A stretch of DNA of 64,000 bases from JAAYCI01 sp031551695 (GCA_031551695.1 JAVBNG010000016.1:106064-170063); one strand, 5' to 3'; positions 53,158 to 62,690 are shown, counted from the first letter of the stretch. Numbers and translations: made by a program. The notes: generated by a model not told the origin, from the sequence alone.

Positions 53158-53874
53158 ATGTCCCACCGTTATTTTACCACCGACATTTCCGGCGGCACGG
53201 CCACCCTTTCCGGGGCGGACGCGGCGCACCTTGCACGCGTGCTGCGCGCAAAGCCCGGCGACGCCCTCACCCTGTGCGACTGCGCCGGACACGACTACGA
53301 AGCCGAAATCACATCGGTGCAGCAATCGCAAATTATCTTAAAAATATTGTCTAATTCAAACAGTATTGCAGAGCCTTCCATTCAGGTGACGTCCTACATC
53401 GGCTTTGCCAAGGGCGAGCGGATGGACTTTGCCGTGCAAAAGGCCGTGGAGCTTGGCGCGGCGGCCATCGTGCCGTTTTTCAGCGAAAACTGCGTGGTGA
53501 AGCCCAAGGGCGACAACAAGCTGGAGCGCTTCGAGCGCATTGCCCACGAGGCGGCAAAGCAATCCGGCCGCGGCATCATTCCGGCAGTGCGCCCGGCCCT
53601 CGCCTTTGGCGACATGCTGGCGGACGCCGCCCAAAACCAGCTTGCCCTTTTCTTTTACGAATGCGGCGGCAAGCCGCTGGCCCAATGCCTTGGCAAAGAG
53701 ACTTCCATCGCGCTCATCACCGGGGCCGAGGGCGGCTTCACCCCGGCCGAAGCTGCGGCGGCCATGGCCGCCGGGTGCCTGCCGGTAGGCCTTGGCCCGC
53801 GCATTTTGCGCAGTGAAACCGCCGCAATGGCCGCCCTTGCCGCGGTCATGGCCCTCAAGGGCGAGTTGCAATAG
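53158..53874 (+). CDS. rsmE: 16S rRNA (uracil-1498-N3)-methyltransferase
   Basis: 238 residues. The SPOUT knot end shows ALITGAEGGFTPAEA and LGPRILRSETAAMAAL, both diagnostic, and the early HLARVLRAKPGD is the family's N-terminal PUA-like part. It methylates U1498 in the 30S subunit. The start at 53158 follows AAGGAGG. Probably co-transcribed with prmA. Confidence 0.95.
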   Translation: MSHRYFTTDISGGTATLSGADAAHLARVLRAKPGDALTLCDCAGHDYEAEITSVQQSQIILKILSNSNSIAEPSIQVTSYIGFAKGERMDFAVQKAVELGAAAIVPFFSENCVVKPKGDNKLERFERIAHEAAKQSGRGIIPAVRPALAFGDMLADAAQNQLALFFYECGGKPLAQCLGKETSIALITGAEGGFTPAEAAAAMAAGCLPVGLGPRILRSETAAMAALAAVMALKGELQ

Positions 53875-54001
53875 CCCTGCTTTTTGCCATTTTTCCCGGC
53901 TTTTCCGATTTAGGTGGTATTTCATGGCTGCTCATGCTATAATTTTGGAATAATATTCATGGCTTTTTTGCGGCCAAACAGCCATACGTGGGGGGTACAG
54001 A

Positions 54002-54874
54002 ATGCGCGATTATGTGATTTACACCGATTCCAGCGCCGATTTTGACAAGAAAATGATTGAGGAACTGGGCGTCAAGGTTTTGTCCCTGTCCTTCACCATC
54101 GACGGCCAGACCCGCCAGGACGACCCGTTCAACCCCAAATATTCCCTAAAAGAGTTTTATGACGAAATGCGGGCGGACCATCTGCCTTCCACCAGCCAGC
54201 TGAATGTGACGGAGTTTCTGGTCGCCTTCAATGATGACCTGGCGGCAGGCAAGGACATCTTATACCTCGGCTTTTCTTCCGGTTTGTCCGGCACGGTGAA
54301 CTCCGGCGCCATCGCTGCCGCCGAGCTGCAGGAAACCCACCCCGGCTCCAAAATCGTGGTGGTGGATACCCTGTGTGCCAGCTTGGGGCAGGGGCTTTTG
54401 GTGTACCTTGCCGTGCAGCAGAAAAAGGCCGGAAAGTCCCTTGACGAAGTGGCGGAATGGACCGAGGCCAACAAGCTGAACCTGGTGCACTGGTTCACCG
54501 TGGAAGACCTGAAATACCTGAAAAACGGCGGGCGCGTGTCCAGCGCGGCGGCGTTCTTCGGCACCATGCTGAACATCAAGCCCGTGCTGCATGTGGACAA
54601 CGAGGGCCACCTCATCCCCATGGAGAAGGTTCGCGGCCGCAAGCAAAGCCTGGATGCGCTGGCCGACCGTATGCAGGCCACCGCCATCAAGCCGGAAGAT
54701 CAGTATGTGTTCATTTCCCACGCGGATTCGCTGGAAGACGCGAAATACCTGCGTGATGAAATCAAAAAGCGCATGCACGTGAAAGAGTTTTACCTGAACA
54801 ACATCGGCCCGGTCATCGGCAGCCACTCCGGCCCCGGCACCATGGCCCTCTTTTTTGTCGGCACCGAGCGCTAG
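54002..54874 (+). CDS. DegV-family fatty-acid-binding protein
   Basis: 290 residues. It begins YVIYTDSSADFD, with the DegV signature TSQLNVTEF and SSGLSGT, and later GGRVSSAAAFFGTMLNIKPVL. DegV/FakB proteins hold a fatty acid for the FakA kinase in exogenous lipid use. No fakA gene is in the window. It is a single gene ended by a terminator shared with clpB. Confidence 0.93.
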   Translation: MRDYVIYTDSSADFDKKMIEELGVKVLSLSFTIDGQTRQDDPFNPKYSLKEFYDEMRADHLPSTSQLNVTEFLVAFNDDLAAGKDILYLGFSSGLSGTVNSGAIAAAELQETHPGSKIVVVDTLCASLGQGLLVYLAVQQKKAGKSLDEVAEWTEANKLNLVHWFTVEDLKYLKNGGRVSSAAAFFGTMLNIKPVLHVDNEGHLIPMEKVRGRKQSLDALADRMQATAIKPEDQYVFISHADSLEDAKYLRDEIKKRMHVKEFYLNNIGPVIGSHSGPGTMALFFVGTER

Positions 54875-54895
54875 GGCCGCTGAAAACAACATAAA

Positions 54896-54925
54896 GAAGC
54901 CGCTGCTCTCGCAGCGGCTTCTCTT
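54896..54925. terminator. Bidirectional terminator between degV and clpB
   Basis: GAAGCCGCTG (54896-54905) pairs with CAGCGGCTTC (54912-54921), with short T-rich flanks. Confidence 0.85.
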
Positions 54926-54949
54926 ATTCATACACACAATCGCCCCAGC

Positions 54950-57544
54950 CTACGCCACAATGGCCAGCGCCCCGTCCTTCACATCCACGCGCACCACAGT
55001 GTCCGGCGCGGGGTCTTCCGCAATAATATAGCGCGCCAATATGGTTTCCAGCTTGCTTTGAATATACCGCCGCAGGGGCCGCGCGCCGTACACCGGGTCG
55101 TAACCCGCTTCGGCGATGAAGTCCTTGGCATCATCCGTCACGCGCAATGCCAACTGCTGCCGCTGGAGGCGTTTCGCCAGCTCGTCAATCAACAGTTCCA
55201 CCACGCCGCGGATCTCAAACTTCGAAAGGGGCTTAAACATCACGATCTCGTCAAGCCTGTTGAGGAACTCTGGCCGGAAGCTGGCCCGCAGCTGCTGCTG
55301 CACGGCTTCTTCGGCCTCTTTCGTCACCTCGCCGTCCTCGATGCCCTCGATTATCTGCGCGCTGCCGAGGTTCGACGTCATGATGATGATGGTGTTTTTG
55401 AAGTCCACCGTGCGCCCCTGGCTGTCGGTGATGCGGCCGTCGTCCAGCACCTGCAACAGGATATTGAACACGTCCGGGTGTGCTTTTTCAATTTCGTCGA
55501 ACAGCACCACGCTGTAGGGCCGGCGGCGCACGGCCTCCGTCAGCTGGCCGCCTTCCTCATAGCCCACATATCCCGGAGGCGCGCCGACCAGGCGGCTGGT
55601 GGAGAATTTTTCCATATACTCGCTCATGTCGATGCGCACGATGTTGCGCTCGTCGTCGAACAGGGCCTCAGCAAGGGCCTTGGCCAGCTCGGTTTTGCCC
55701 ACGCCCGTGGGGCCGAGGAACAAAAAGGAGCCGATGGGCCGGCCGATGTCCGCAATGCCTGAGCGGCTGCGCAAAATGGCCTCGCTCACGCGGGTGACGG
55801 CCTCGTTTTGCCCAATGACCCGCTGGTGCAGCACGGCTTCCATTCCCAACAGCTTATCCCGCTCGCTCTCCATCAGCTTGGCCACGGGAATGCCCGTCCA
55901 GCGCGCCACGATGCGGCTGATCTCCTCGTCGGTCACCTGGTCGTGCAGCAGGCCGTCCTTTTGGCTTTGCTCGGCCAGTTTTTCCTGCTCGGCCAGCTCT
56001 TTTTGCAGCCGGGGCAAACGGCCGTATTTCAGTTCCGCCGCCTTGTTCAGGTCATATTCGCGCTCGGCCTTTTCCACTTCGGCGTTCACCCGCTCCAATT
56101 CCTCGCGCAGGCTTTGCACATGGGCGATGGCCGATTTTTCATTCTCCCAGCGGGCCTTCATAGCGCTGAACTCGTCCCGCAGGCCCGCCATCTCAGCCTG
56201 GATTTCTTCCAGATGCCCGGCAGACAGCTTGTCTTTTTCCTTTTTCAGCGCAGCTTCTTCAATTTCCAGCTGCATGATTTTTCGCTCCAAATCGTCCATT
56301 TCCGCAGGGCTGGTGTCCATTTCCGTGCGAATCATAGCGCAGGCCTCGTCCACCAAGTCGATGGCCTTATCCGGCAAAAAGCGGTCGGAGATGTAGCGGT
56401 CGGAAAGCACCGCCGCCTGAATCAGCGCGCCATCGGTAATATGCACGCCATGGAACACCTCGTAGCGCTCCTTCAAGCCGCGCAAAATGGAGATGGTGTC
56501 CTCCACGTTGGGCTCGTCCACCATTACGGGCTGGAAACGGCGCTCAAGGGCCGCGTCCTTTTCAATGTACTGGCGGTACTCGTTCAGGGTGGTTGCGCCA
56601 ATGCAGTGCAATTCGCCCCGGGCAAGCAGGGGTTTCAGCAAATTGCCCGCGTCCATGGCGCCGTCGGTTTTGCCCGCGCCCACAATATTGTGCAGTTCGT
56701 CAATGAAGAGAATGATTTCACCGTCCGAATTTTGTATTTCCTGCAGTACACTTTTCAGGCGCTCTTCAAACTCGCCCCGGTATTTTGCCCCGGCCACAAG
56801 GGCGCCCATGTCCAGGGAAAACAGCTTGCGGTCTAGCAGGCTGTTCGGCACATCGCCGCGCACAATGCGCTGGGCAAGGCCCTCGGCAATGGCCGTTTTG
56901 CCAACGCCCGGTTCGCCGATGAGCACCGGGTTGTTCTTCGTTTTGCGGCTTAAAATACGCACCACATTGCGAATTTCCGCGTCACGGCCGATGACCGGGT
57001 CCAGCTTTTGGCGGCGCGCCAGCTCCACCAGGTCCTGCCCGTATTTGTTCAGCACGTCGTAGGTGTCCTCAGGGTTGTCTGTCGTCACCCGGGCCGAGCC
57101 GCGCACTGTGGCCAGCGCCCCCAAAAAGCCGTTTTTATCAATGCCGAATGTGCGAAATAAATCGCGCATGGCGGGGTTTGCCGCTTTCAGCAAGCCCAGT
57201 AGGATATGCTCCACCGAAACGAAATCGTCTTTCATGGCGGCGGCCTCTTTTTCGGCGGCCACCAACGCTTTGTCCAGCTCCGGCGTGATGTAGATTTTGT
57301 CCGCCTCGCGGCCGGACACGGAAACCTTCGGCAGCGCGGCAATTTTTTCCGCCAGCGCCACCTCCACGTTGCCGGGCTCAACGCCCATTTTCTTCAGCAG
57401 CTGGGCAATCAGGCTATTCTCCTGATCCAGCAGTGCGTACAACAAATGTTGCTGCTCAAGGCTTTGATTTTGATATTCCAGCGCCATACTTTGCGCAGCC
57501 ATGATGGCGTCGCGGGATTTTTGTGTAAATCGTTGCAAGTTCAT
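54950..57544 (-). CDS. clpB: ATP-dependent disaggregase ClpB
   Basis: 864 residues. An N-terminal Clp-N domain of about 145 residues is followed by the first AAA+ module (GEPGVGKTAIAEGL, Walker B region LFIDELHN), the coiled-coil M domain (about residues 410-520) that separates ClpB from ClpA/C, and the second AAA+ module (GPTGVGKTELAKAL, VLFDEIEKAHPDVFN). It works with DnaK to dissolve aggregates. No CIRCE site is seen upstream; instead TAATCAC and GTGATTA (57548-57554, 57576-57582) form an inverted pair near the start. The gap to the upstream DUF624 gene is only 35 bp, so it may be read through from there. Confidence 0.97.
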   Translation of the reverse strand: MNLQRFTQKSRDAIMAAQSMALEYQNQSLEQQHLLYALLDQENSLIAQLLKKMGVEPGNVEVALAEKIAALPKVSVSGREADKIYITPELDKALVAAEKEAAAMKDDFVSVEHILLGLLKAANPAMRDLFRTFGIDKNGFLGALATVRGSARVTTDNPEDTYDVLNKYGQDLVELARRQKLDPVIGRDAEIRNVVRILSRKTKNNPVLIGEPGVGKTAIAEGLAQRIVRGDVPNSLLDRKLFSLDMGALVAGAKYRGEFEERLKSVLQEIQNSDGEIILFIDELHNIVGAGKTDGAMDAGNLLKPLLARGELHCIGATTLNEYRQYIEKDAALERRFQPVMVDEPNVEDTISILRGLKERYEVFHGVHITDGALIQAAVLSDRYISDRFLPDKAIDLVDEACAMIRTEMDTSPAEMDDLERKIMQLEIEEAALKKEKDKLSAGHLEEIQAEMAGLRDEFSAMKARWENEKSAIAHVQSLREELERVNAEVEKAEREYDLNKAAELKYGRLPRLQKELAEQEKLAEQSQKDGLLHDQVTDEEISRIVARWTGIPVAKLMESERDKLLGMEAVLHQRVIGQNEAVTRVSEAILRSRSGIADIGRPIGSFLFLGPTGVGKTELAKALAEALFDDERNIVRIDMSEYMEKFSTSRLVGAPPGYVGYEEGGQLTEAVRRRPYSVVLFDEIEKAHPDVFNILLQVLDDGRITDSQGRTVDFKNTIIIMTSNLGSAQIIEGIEDGEVTKEAEEAVQQQLRASFRPEFLNRLDEIVMFKPLSKFEIRGVVELLIDELAKRLQRQQLALRVTDDAKDFIAEAGYDPVYGARPLRRYIQSKLETILARYIIAEDPAPDTVVRVDVKDGALAIVA

Positions 57545-57579
57545 GTGTAATCACCAGATTTTTTGCATATAATATGTGA

Positions 57580-58440
57580 TTAGTGCTCTATACTCGTGTT
57601 GTTTTCTTCCTTTTCCCCAGCCGTCGCAGCATCTTCTGCCTCTTCCGGCCGGCCTTCGTCGCGCTTTTTCAGCGTTACATTGATTTGGAACGTTTTGTCC
57701 ATCGGCGGCCAAATCCACATCATCTGAATCAGCCAGGGGATGGTATATCCTACAACAACGATGACAGGAAAGGAAAGCGGCAGGAAAAAATACAACGCTA
57801 CGGTAATGCCCATGCCAAGAACCGTGCCTGCCACCGTGCGCGGCAGGTTTGCCAGCGCCAGCAAAATGCTGTTTTTCACCAGTGAAGGGCCCTTCAGTTC
57901 CAGAAACGCCTTTTGCAAAAAAAAGTATGGCACTGACATGGCAAACAGCAACACAGACAGCATAACCACTACAGTTCCCACAATTGAATTCTGGTTTGAA
58001 GCAGCCAATATATAAATAACTGCTGTCACGTCAGATGCAATCAGAAACATCGTGACCATTCCCCCCGCCATGGAGGAGCGAAAATTTTCCTTGAACAGCT
58101 TCTTGAAATCGTGCCAGAGGAAACCCGGTTCGTCGCGCAACATGTTCGCAACCAGCCGCAGGGTGGCGGTGTAAGCAGCGCCGGCCGGCACGCTGGCGGC
58201 GGCGGCCAGCAAAAAGCAAACGAGAAACCCGCCGCCGGCGCCGCTCATCAGCATTAAAACGGCTGCTGCATACAGCAGTTGAGACGGCCCTGTGCACAGG
58301 CAAAACAGCAAATTCAATTTCACCAAATTGCCGAAGTCCCGCCCCAGCACCTCAAAAAAACGCGCAAAGCCGGTTTTTGGGGGTGCATTTTTCGGCACGC
58401 CGGGGCCCGGCTTGTTAAAATCCCTCTTAAAAAGCGCCAT
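57580..58440 (-). CDS. DUF624 (YesL-like) membrane protein
   Basis: 286 residues with about five helices: NLVKLNLLFCLCTGPSQLLY in the first, and pairs near residues 130-180 and 205-245. The early FFEVLGRDFGNLVKLN is typical of DUF624/YesL. The function is unknown; relatives often lie beside sugar-transport genes, but here the neighbours are a lipid kinase and clpB. The tail is acidic. It follows the lipid kinase gene by 15 bp. Confidence 0.8.
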   Translation of the reverse strand: MALFKRDFNKPGPGVPKNAPPKTGFARFFEVLGRDFGNLVKLNLLFCLCTGPSQLLYAAAVLMLMSGAGGGFLVCFLLAAAASVPAGAAYTATLRLVANMLRDEPGFLWHDFKKLFKENFRSSMAGGMVTMFLIASDVTAVIYILAASNQNSIVGTVVVMLSVLLFAMSVPYFFLQKAFLELKGPSLVKNSILLALANLPRTVAGTVLGMGITVALYFFLPLSFPVIVVVGYTIPWLIQMMWIWPPMDKTFQINVTLKKRDEGRPEEAEDAATAGEKEENNTSIEH

Positions 58441-58455
58441 TCGCTGCCATCCTCA

Positions 58456-59349
58456 TTATACGCATATTTTTAAAACTTTTCTGTCGACATTTATGTTCGC
58501 CTTGCAAATATTTCCACCAAATTCTCCATCCAATGTCCATGGTGCGTCGCGGCCTGAGACAAAAGTGATTTTTTTTGCGCGCAAAAACTCGATCATGGGA
58601 CATGCCAAATCCTTACCGATGAGAGCGGTGGAAAGCTCGGTGGCTTCCATGATATTGCGCGGCATGTGCACCAGAAACACCTCAAACAACCCGTCGTTCA
58701 TAAAAATCTTGCTGCCGCCGGGCAGCTTGTACCCCCCCACCGACGTGGTGTTTGTCACCATTCCCAGGGCGTAACAGCCGGAACGGGTCTCACCGTCCGC
58801 CGTCACCTCCATCTCATAGCTGGTGGCGTCTTTCAGCCGCCACAGCGCCTCGGCCACATAGGCAAAATGGCCGAACAAATTCTTGTTCACCTGCGGCGTG
58901 CTGTAAGAGGCCTCCGCCACCGCGCCAAAAGCCGCCACATAGTTGAACGCTTTGCCATTGAAACGCCCGATATCCAGCTCCAGCGCCTTTTCCGATTTCA
59001 AAATGCGCGCGGTGGCCGCCGCCATGTTGGCCTTCGGGATATGCAGGGACGCGGCGTAATCGTTGGTGGTGCCGCCGGGGATGTAGCCCAAAAGAGGCAT
59101 CGGCTTGCACTCCAGCAGGCCGTTCACCACCTCGTTCAGCGTGCCGTCGCCGCCGCAGCACACCACCAGGTCCACGCCGCAGCCCTTGTCCAGCACATAT
59201 TCCCGCGCGTCACCCGGGGCCTTGGTGGGGTAGGCCGTCACTTCATAACCATGGTAGGTAAAGGCGCATATAATCTCCATCAGCTTATTTTTAATGCGCC
59301 CGTTCCCCGTTGCGGGGTTGAATACAAATAACATCTTTTTCACAATCAA
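58456..59349 (-). CDS. Diacylglycerol/lipid kinase-family protein (YegS/DgkB-like)
   Basis: 297 residues. The nucleotide-binding pattern is FNPATGNGR at the start, CCGGDGTLNEVVNGL in the middle and YIPGGTTNDYA shortly after (Gly for the more common variant). These fit the soluble lipid kinase family that phosphorylates diacylglycerol or similar lipids. The start is probably the TTG at 59349, six bases after AAGGG; a GTG and an ATG follow within 15 bases. Confidence 0.9.
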   Translation of the reverse strand: MIVKKMLFVFNPATGNGRIKNKLMEIICAFTYHGYEVTAYPTKAPGDAREYVLDKGCGVDLVVCCGGDGTLNEVVNGLLECKPMPLLGYIPGGTTNDYAASLHIPKANMAAATARILKSEKALELDIGRFNGKAFNYVAAFGAVAEASYSTPQVNKNLFGHFAYVAEALWRLKDATSYEMEVTADGETRSGCYALGMVTNTTSVGGYKLPGGSKIFMNDGLFEVFLVHMPRNIMEATELSTALIGKDLACPMIEFLRAKKITFVSGRDAPWTLDGEFGGNICKANINVDRKVLKICV

Positions 59350-59432
59350 TTATACCCTTTTTCGCAAAATTTATGGCAACCATACTAATAATATGAATTT
59401 GTTTGCACATTTTATTGTGATGTGGATGTCAT

Positions 59433-60122
59433 TCAAAGCAAAAAGCGCAGCACACTGTTTTCGGCAAGCGTGCGCGGGTGCTCCGCAATTTCCCCAAGGG
59501 TGTGGGCGTCGGAAGAAGTGAGGATCTCCCGGCCGGCGGGCAGGCGGCCTGTGTCCAGCAGCTTTTGCAGGGTATGCTCCGGCCGCTTCACTTCAAAAGC
59601 CGCAAAGTCAATGTCCTCCGGCGCAAACCCCAGCACCGACAGCAGGGAATAGCTGTCCTTGTCCACGTGGGCCGGCACGGCGGCGCCGCCAAGCTTTTGG
59701 CACAGCGCCACCACCTCATACAAGTCCATATCCACCGCGCCGGACAGCAACTTCTCTTTCTCACCGATGATGGTATCGTCCACATCCGCCATCAGCTGGC
59801 GGCCCCAGATGGCCGGGTCGTAGGGGTACTTCGGCAGGCGTCGGTACAGCACCTCGCCCATTTCCAGCGCTGCCTTTACCGTTTTAAAGTAGGCGAGCAA
59901 ATGAATCTCTTCCCGCGTATTCACCTCAATGCCCGGCAGCAGGTGCACACCATAGGCCCGGCACGCGGCGGCGGCGGCGGGCAGGTTATCGGCGGCGTTG
60001 TGGTCAGTCACGGCAATCAGGTCAATGCCGTTCAATTTAGCGAACCCTGCGATGGATGCCGGTGTGCAGTCATCGGCTGCGCAAGGGGACAGGCACGAAT
60101 GGATGTGCAGGTCGTACGTCAT
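59433..60122 (-). CDS. PHP-domain phosphoesterase, hydrogenase-sensor cluster
   Basis: 229 residues. Metal-binding positions: DLHIHSCLSPC at the start, VTDHN, GIEVNTREEIHLLAY, AHVDKD, and SSDAH near the end. PHP enzymes hydrolyse phosphoesters such as nucleotides. It is the last gene of the cluster and overlaps the DRTGG-like gene by four bases, so its role is likely tied to the hydrogenase-like sensor. The exact substrate is unknown. Confidence 0.9.
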   Translation of the reverse strand: MTYDLHIHSCLSPCAADDCTPASIAGFAKLNGIDLIAVTDHNAADNLPAAAAACRAYGVHLLPGIEVNTREEIHLLAYFKTVKAALEMGEVLYRRLPKYPYDPAIWGRQLMADVDDTIIGEKEKLLSGAVDMDLYEVVALCQKLGGAAVPAHVDKDSYSLLSVLGFAPEDIDFAAFEVKRPEHTLQKLLDTGRLPAGREILTSSDAHTLGEIAEHPRTLAENSVLRFLL

Positions 60123-60463
60123 TTTACAGCACCATGCAGGCCCGCCGCGCGCGCAATGGCAAGCCCTGCTTCAAAGGCGGGCAAGGGCGTGGCGGCAATG
60201 GCAACGCCCTCTTGCCGCGCCTTGGCGCAGGCGTCTTCGGCAAGCTGGGCGCCTTCGCACAGCACAATGGCCGCCACGTCTGCAAGCACCGCCACGGCCA
60301 CGGCGTTCACATTTCCCATCACCGTGCACCAGGCGCTGCCCTCCGGCGCGCGCGCCATAGCCCAGCTCAGCAGGTCGGCGCAGTATATCGAGTCGATCTC
60401 TTTTTCACCGCCGTTTACCAGCAAGGAAAAATCAGCTATTTTGTCAAACTCAAGGTTCGTCAT
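60119..60463 (-). CDS. DRTGG-domain-like protein
   Basis: 114 residues from the ATG at 60463 after AAAGGAATAG. The pattern IYCADLLSWAMARAPEGSAW with VMGNVNAVAVAVLADV resembles DRTGG domains found beside hydrogenase-like sensors. These are thought to bind ligands or regulate partners; no catalytic residues are evident. Four-base overlap with the PHP gene and four bases from the Fe-S gene show tight coupling. Confidence 0.78.
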   Translation of the reverse strand: MTNLEFDKIADFSLLVNGGEKEIDSIYCADLLSWAMARAPEGSAWCTVMGNVNAVAVAVLADVAAIVLCEGAQLAEDACAKARQEGVAIAATPLPAFEAGLAIARAAGLHGAVK

Positions 60464-60466
60464 CGG

Positions 60467-61810
60467 CTATTCCTTTTTATTTTTTGCCACATTATTTAAC
60501 GAATTCGTATCCGCCGCGCCCATGTCGTCCGCATGAACCGCGCCGTCCAGGCCCACCGCCTGCAGCACGGCTTCCATGCGGCGGCGCATCAGCACCACAC
60601 AGTCGTCCAGCTTCGAATAGCCGCGCACCACGTCTTCGGCAAAGGCCTGGCAGGTGGGCGCGCCGCAGCTGCCGCAATCAAGCGCAGGCAGTTTTTCCAT
60701 AATATCTTCGCTTTGCGCGTACATTATAAAACTTTCCTGCTGTGTTTTGCCTAGTTCCATGGCAGGTGAATAGACAAGGTTCGTGTCCCACAGCATTTCC
60801 GGCGGTATGGCCTCCCCCAGGCGGTTAACGCTGACCGGCATGAACCGGCGCATTTTTTTCGACTTGGCAATGGCGATGTAAGGGTTTTCCACCTGCAGTA
60901 CACCGCCCACGCACCCGCCGGAGCAGGCATTCAGTTCCACAAACTCGATACCCTGGTATTTGTCGTCCTCAATGTCCTCCAAAACACCGATCACATTCTC
61001 AATGCCGTCGGCGGCAAGATATTCATCGGTGGAAAGCAGGCCTGCGCTTTCTCCGCCGCTTTCGCCCCAGCCCATGCCGATGCGCCCGCTTTGCGCCTGT
61101 TCCGGCTCTCCTTTCATATGCATATGGGGCAAAATGAGCGGATAGATCTCCTTCACCGCCACGGCGGCGTCCACCTGGCTTTTTGCCGTGCCGATGGGGC
61201 TGTGGATGTCCGTCACCTTGGCGGGGCAGGGCGTGATAAAAATGCAGCCGATGTCCTCGGGGTCCACCCCGGCGGCCACGGCCTCGGCCCGTGCCATCTC
61301 GCCCGAAATCTCCATAGGGCTTTTCAGCGGCAGCACCCGCTCAATGAGCCCTGGAAACCGCACGCGGATGAGCCGCAGTGCCGCCGGGCAGGCCGACGAG
61401 ATGACCGGCCGCTTCAAATCGCCTTCCTTCAAAAGCCGCCGGGTGGCTGCGCTTACCAGCTCCGCCGCGCGCCCCACGTCAAACACGGCAGCAAAACCTG
61501 CCTTCTTCAGGGCGGAAATGACGATTTCCGGGTCACTCAAATTATTGAACTGGCCGAAGAAGCTGGGCGGCACAAGGGCGATGGGATACTTGTACGCCCC
61601 GATGACCGAAGCAGGGTCATAGGTCGCCTTTTTCGCCTTGTGGGGGCAAATGCGGATACACTCGCCGCAGTCGATGCAGAGGTCCTTCAAAATATGCGCC
61701 TTGCCGTCACGCACGCGAATAGCCTGCGTGGGGCAGCGCTTGATGCAGTTGATACAGCCTTTGCACTTGTCTTTGTCCAGGGTAACGGAATGGAAAAATT
61801 CTTCCGCCAT
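60467..61810 (-). CDS. [FeFe]-hydrogenase-like sensor protein with extra Fe-S domains
   Basis: 447 residues. Two ferredoxin clusters come first: CKGCINCIKRCP and CIDCGECIRICP. A hydrogenase large-subunit C-terminal domain follows, with degenerate or variant H-cluster motifs SSACPAAL (L1), TPCPAKVTD (L2) and ELNACSGGCVGG (L3). A C-terminal Fes domain has CGSCGAPTCQAF. This is the build of the putative sensory hydrogenases (HydS-like) that lie with PHP, DRTGG and HATPase genes, thought to regulate true hydrogenases. Catalytic H2 turnover is not expected from the altered motifs. No hydrogenase gene is in the window. Confidence 0.9.
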   Translation of the reverse strand: MAEEFFHSVTLDKDKCKGCINCIKRCPTQAIRVRDGKAHILKDLCIDCGECIRICPHKAKKATYDPASVIGAYKYPIALVPPSFFGQFNNLSDPEIVISALKKAGFAAVFDVGRAAELVSAATRRLLKEGDLKRPVISSACPAALRLIRVRFPGLIERVLPLKSPMEISGEMARAEAVAAGVDPEDIGCIFITPCPAKVTDIHSPIGTAKSQVDAAVAVKEIYPLILPHMHMKGEPEQAQSGRIGMGWGESGGESAGLLSTDEYLAADGIENVIGVLEDIEDDKYQGIEFVELNACSGGCVGGVLQVENPYIAIAKSKKMRRFMPVSVNRLGEAIPPEMLWDTNLVYSPAMELGKTQQESFIMYAQSEDIMEKLPALDCGSCGAPTCQAFAEDVVRGYSKLDDCVVLMRRRMEAVLQAVGLDGAVHADDMGAADTNSLNNVAKNKKE

Positions 61811-61847
61811 GCCTCAGCCTTCTTTCACCATTCATTCATTGGCGCCG

Positions 61848-62270
61848 TCACGAAAAATGCACTTTCATGCATACCGTTGTGCCCACGCCCACCGTGGACG
61901 CGATGTCGAACTCGTCCGAGTATTTTTTCATGTTCGGCAGGCCCATGCCCGCGCCAAAGCCCAGGCTGCGCACTTCGTCCGGCGCGGTGGAAAAACCCTC
62001 GCTCATGGCCAGATCGATATCTTTGATACCAGGGCCCGTGTCCGTCAGCAGCATGGATACGTCTTCCGGCGTGATCTCCACATGGATTTTTCCGCCGCCG
62101 GCGTGGATGGCCAGATTGATCTCGCCCTCATACAGCGCAATGGCGGCTTTGCGCACGGCCTCGCTTGGCACGCCCAGCTTTTTCAGCCGGGATTTCAGGT
62201 CTGCGCTGCCTTCGCCCGCACGGGTAAAGTCGTCGCCGGGCACCATATAGTCCAGTTCAAATTTCTGCAT
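61848..62270 (-). CDS. HATPase anti-sigma-type ATP-binding protein
   Basis: 140 residues from the ATG at 62270, behind GGAGG. The ATP-binding motifs of the GHKL fold are LYEGEINLAIHAGGG (N-box), LTDTGPGIKDID (G1) and GFGAGMGLPNMKKYSD (G2). Such RsbW/SpoIIAB-like proteins act as kinases or switch partners. In the sensor cluster it probably passes on the state of the hydrogenase-like protein. It overlaps the preceding gene by 14 bp. Confidence 0.9.
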   Translation of the reverse strand: MQKFELDYMVPGDDFTRAGEGSADLKSRLKKLGVPSEAVRKAAIALYEGEINLAIHAGGGKIHVEITPEDVSMLLTDTGPGIKDIDLAMSEGFSTAPDEVRSLGFGAGMGLPNMKKYSDEFDIASTVGVGTTVCMKVHFS

Positions 62271-62619
62271 CCTCCGTGGCGCCTCCCCGCAAACCTTTTT
62301 CATACAGCAGGCCACATGCCGGGAACATGTTCAACTTTGTGCACAAAATGGCAATGTCCATACCGCGCGCCAGGGACAAAATGGTCTCGTCCGGGCATTT
62401 GCCGCGCACAAACACCACGCACACCATGTCCATCATGCCCGCCGTGCGCACCACCTGCGGGTTGTTCAGCCCGGTAAGCAGCACAGCCTGGTTTTTCACA
62501 TAAGCCAGCACGTCGCTCATCATGTCGCTGCCGCAGGCGGCGTGCACCTCCTGGTCAAGGTCCGCGTCGGGCGTCAGCAGGTCCGCATCCAGAATTTGCA
62601 TAATTTCTCTGATTGTCAT
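62257..62619 (-). CDS. DRTGG-domain protein, first gene of the sensor cluster
   Basis: 120 residues from the ATG at 62619, five bases after GAGG. The stretch DLDQEVHAACGSDMMSDVLA is the DRTGG signature form common in these clusters, followed by VLLTGLNNPQVVRTA and the MVCVVFVRGKCP core. It is a probable ligand-binding regulatory domain. It leads a five-gene transcript: DRTGG, HATPase, hydrogenase-like sensor, DRTGG-like, PHP. Confidence 0.87.
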   Translation of the reverse strand: MTIREIMQILDADLLTPDADLDQEVHAACGSDMMSDVLAYVKNQAVLLTGLNNPQVVRTAGMMDMVCVVFVRGKCPDETILSLARGMDIAILCTKLNMFPACGLLYEKGLRGGATEDAEI

Positions 62620-62690
62620 GGATTCCTCATGTTTTCCCGGCATCCTTCACAGAATGCCCATATTACTTTAGTATACTTACCACAGCACCT

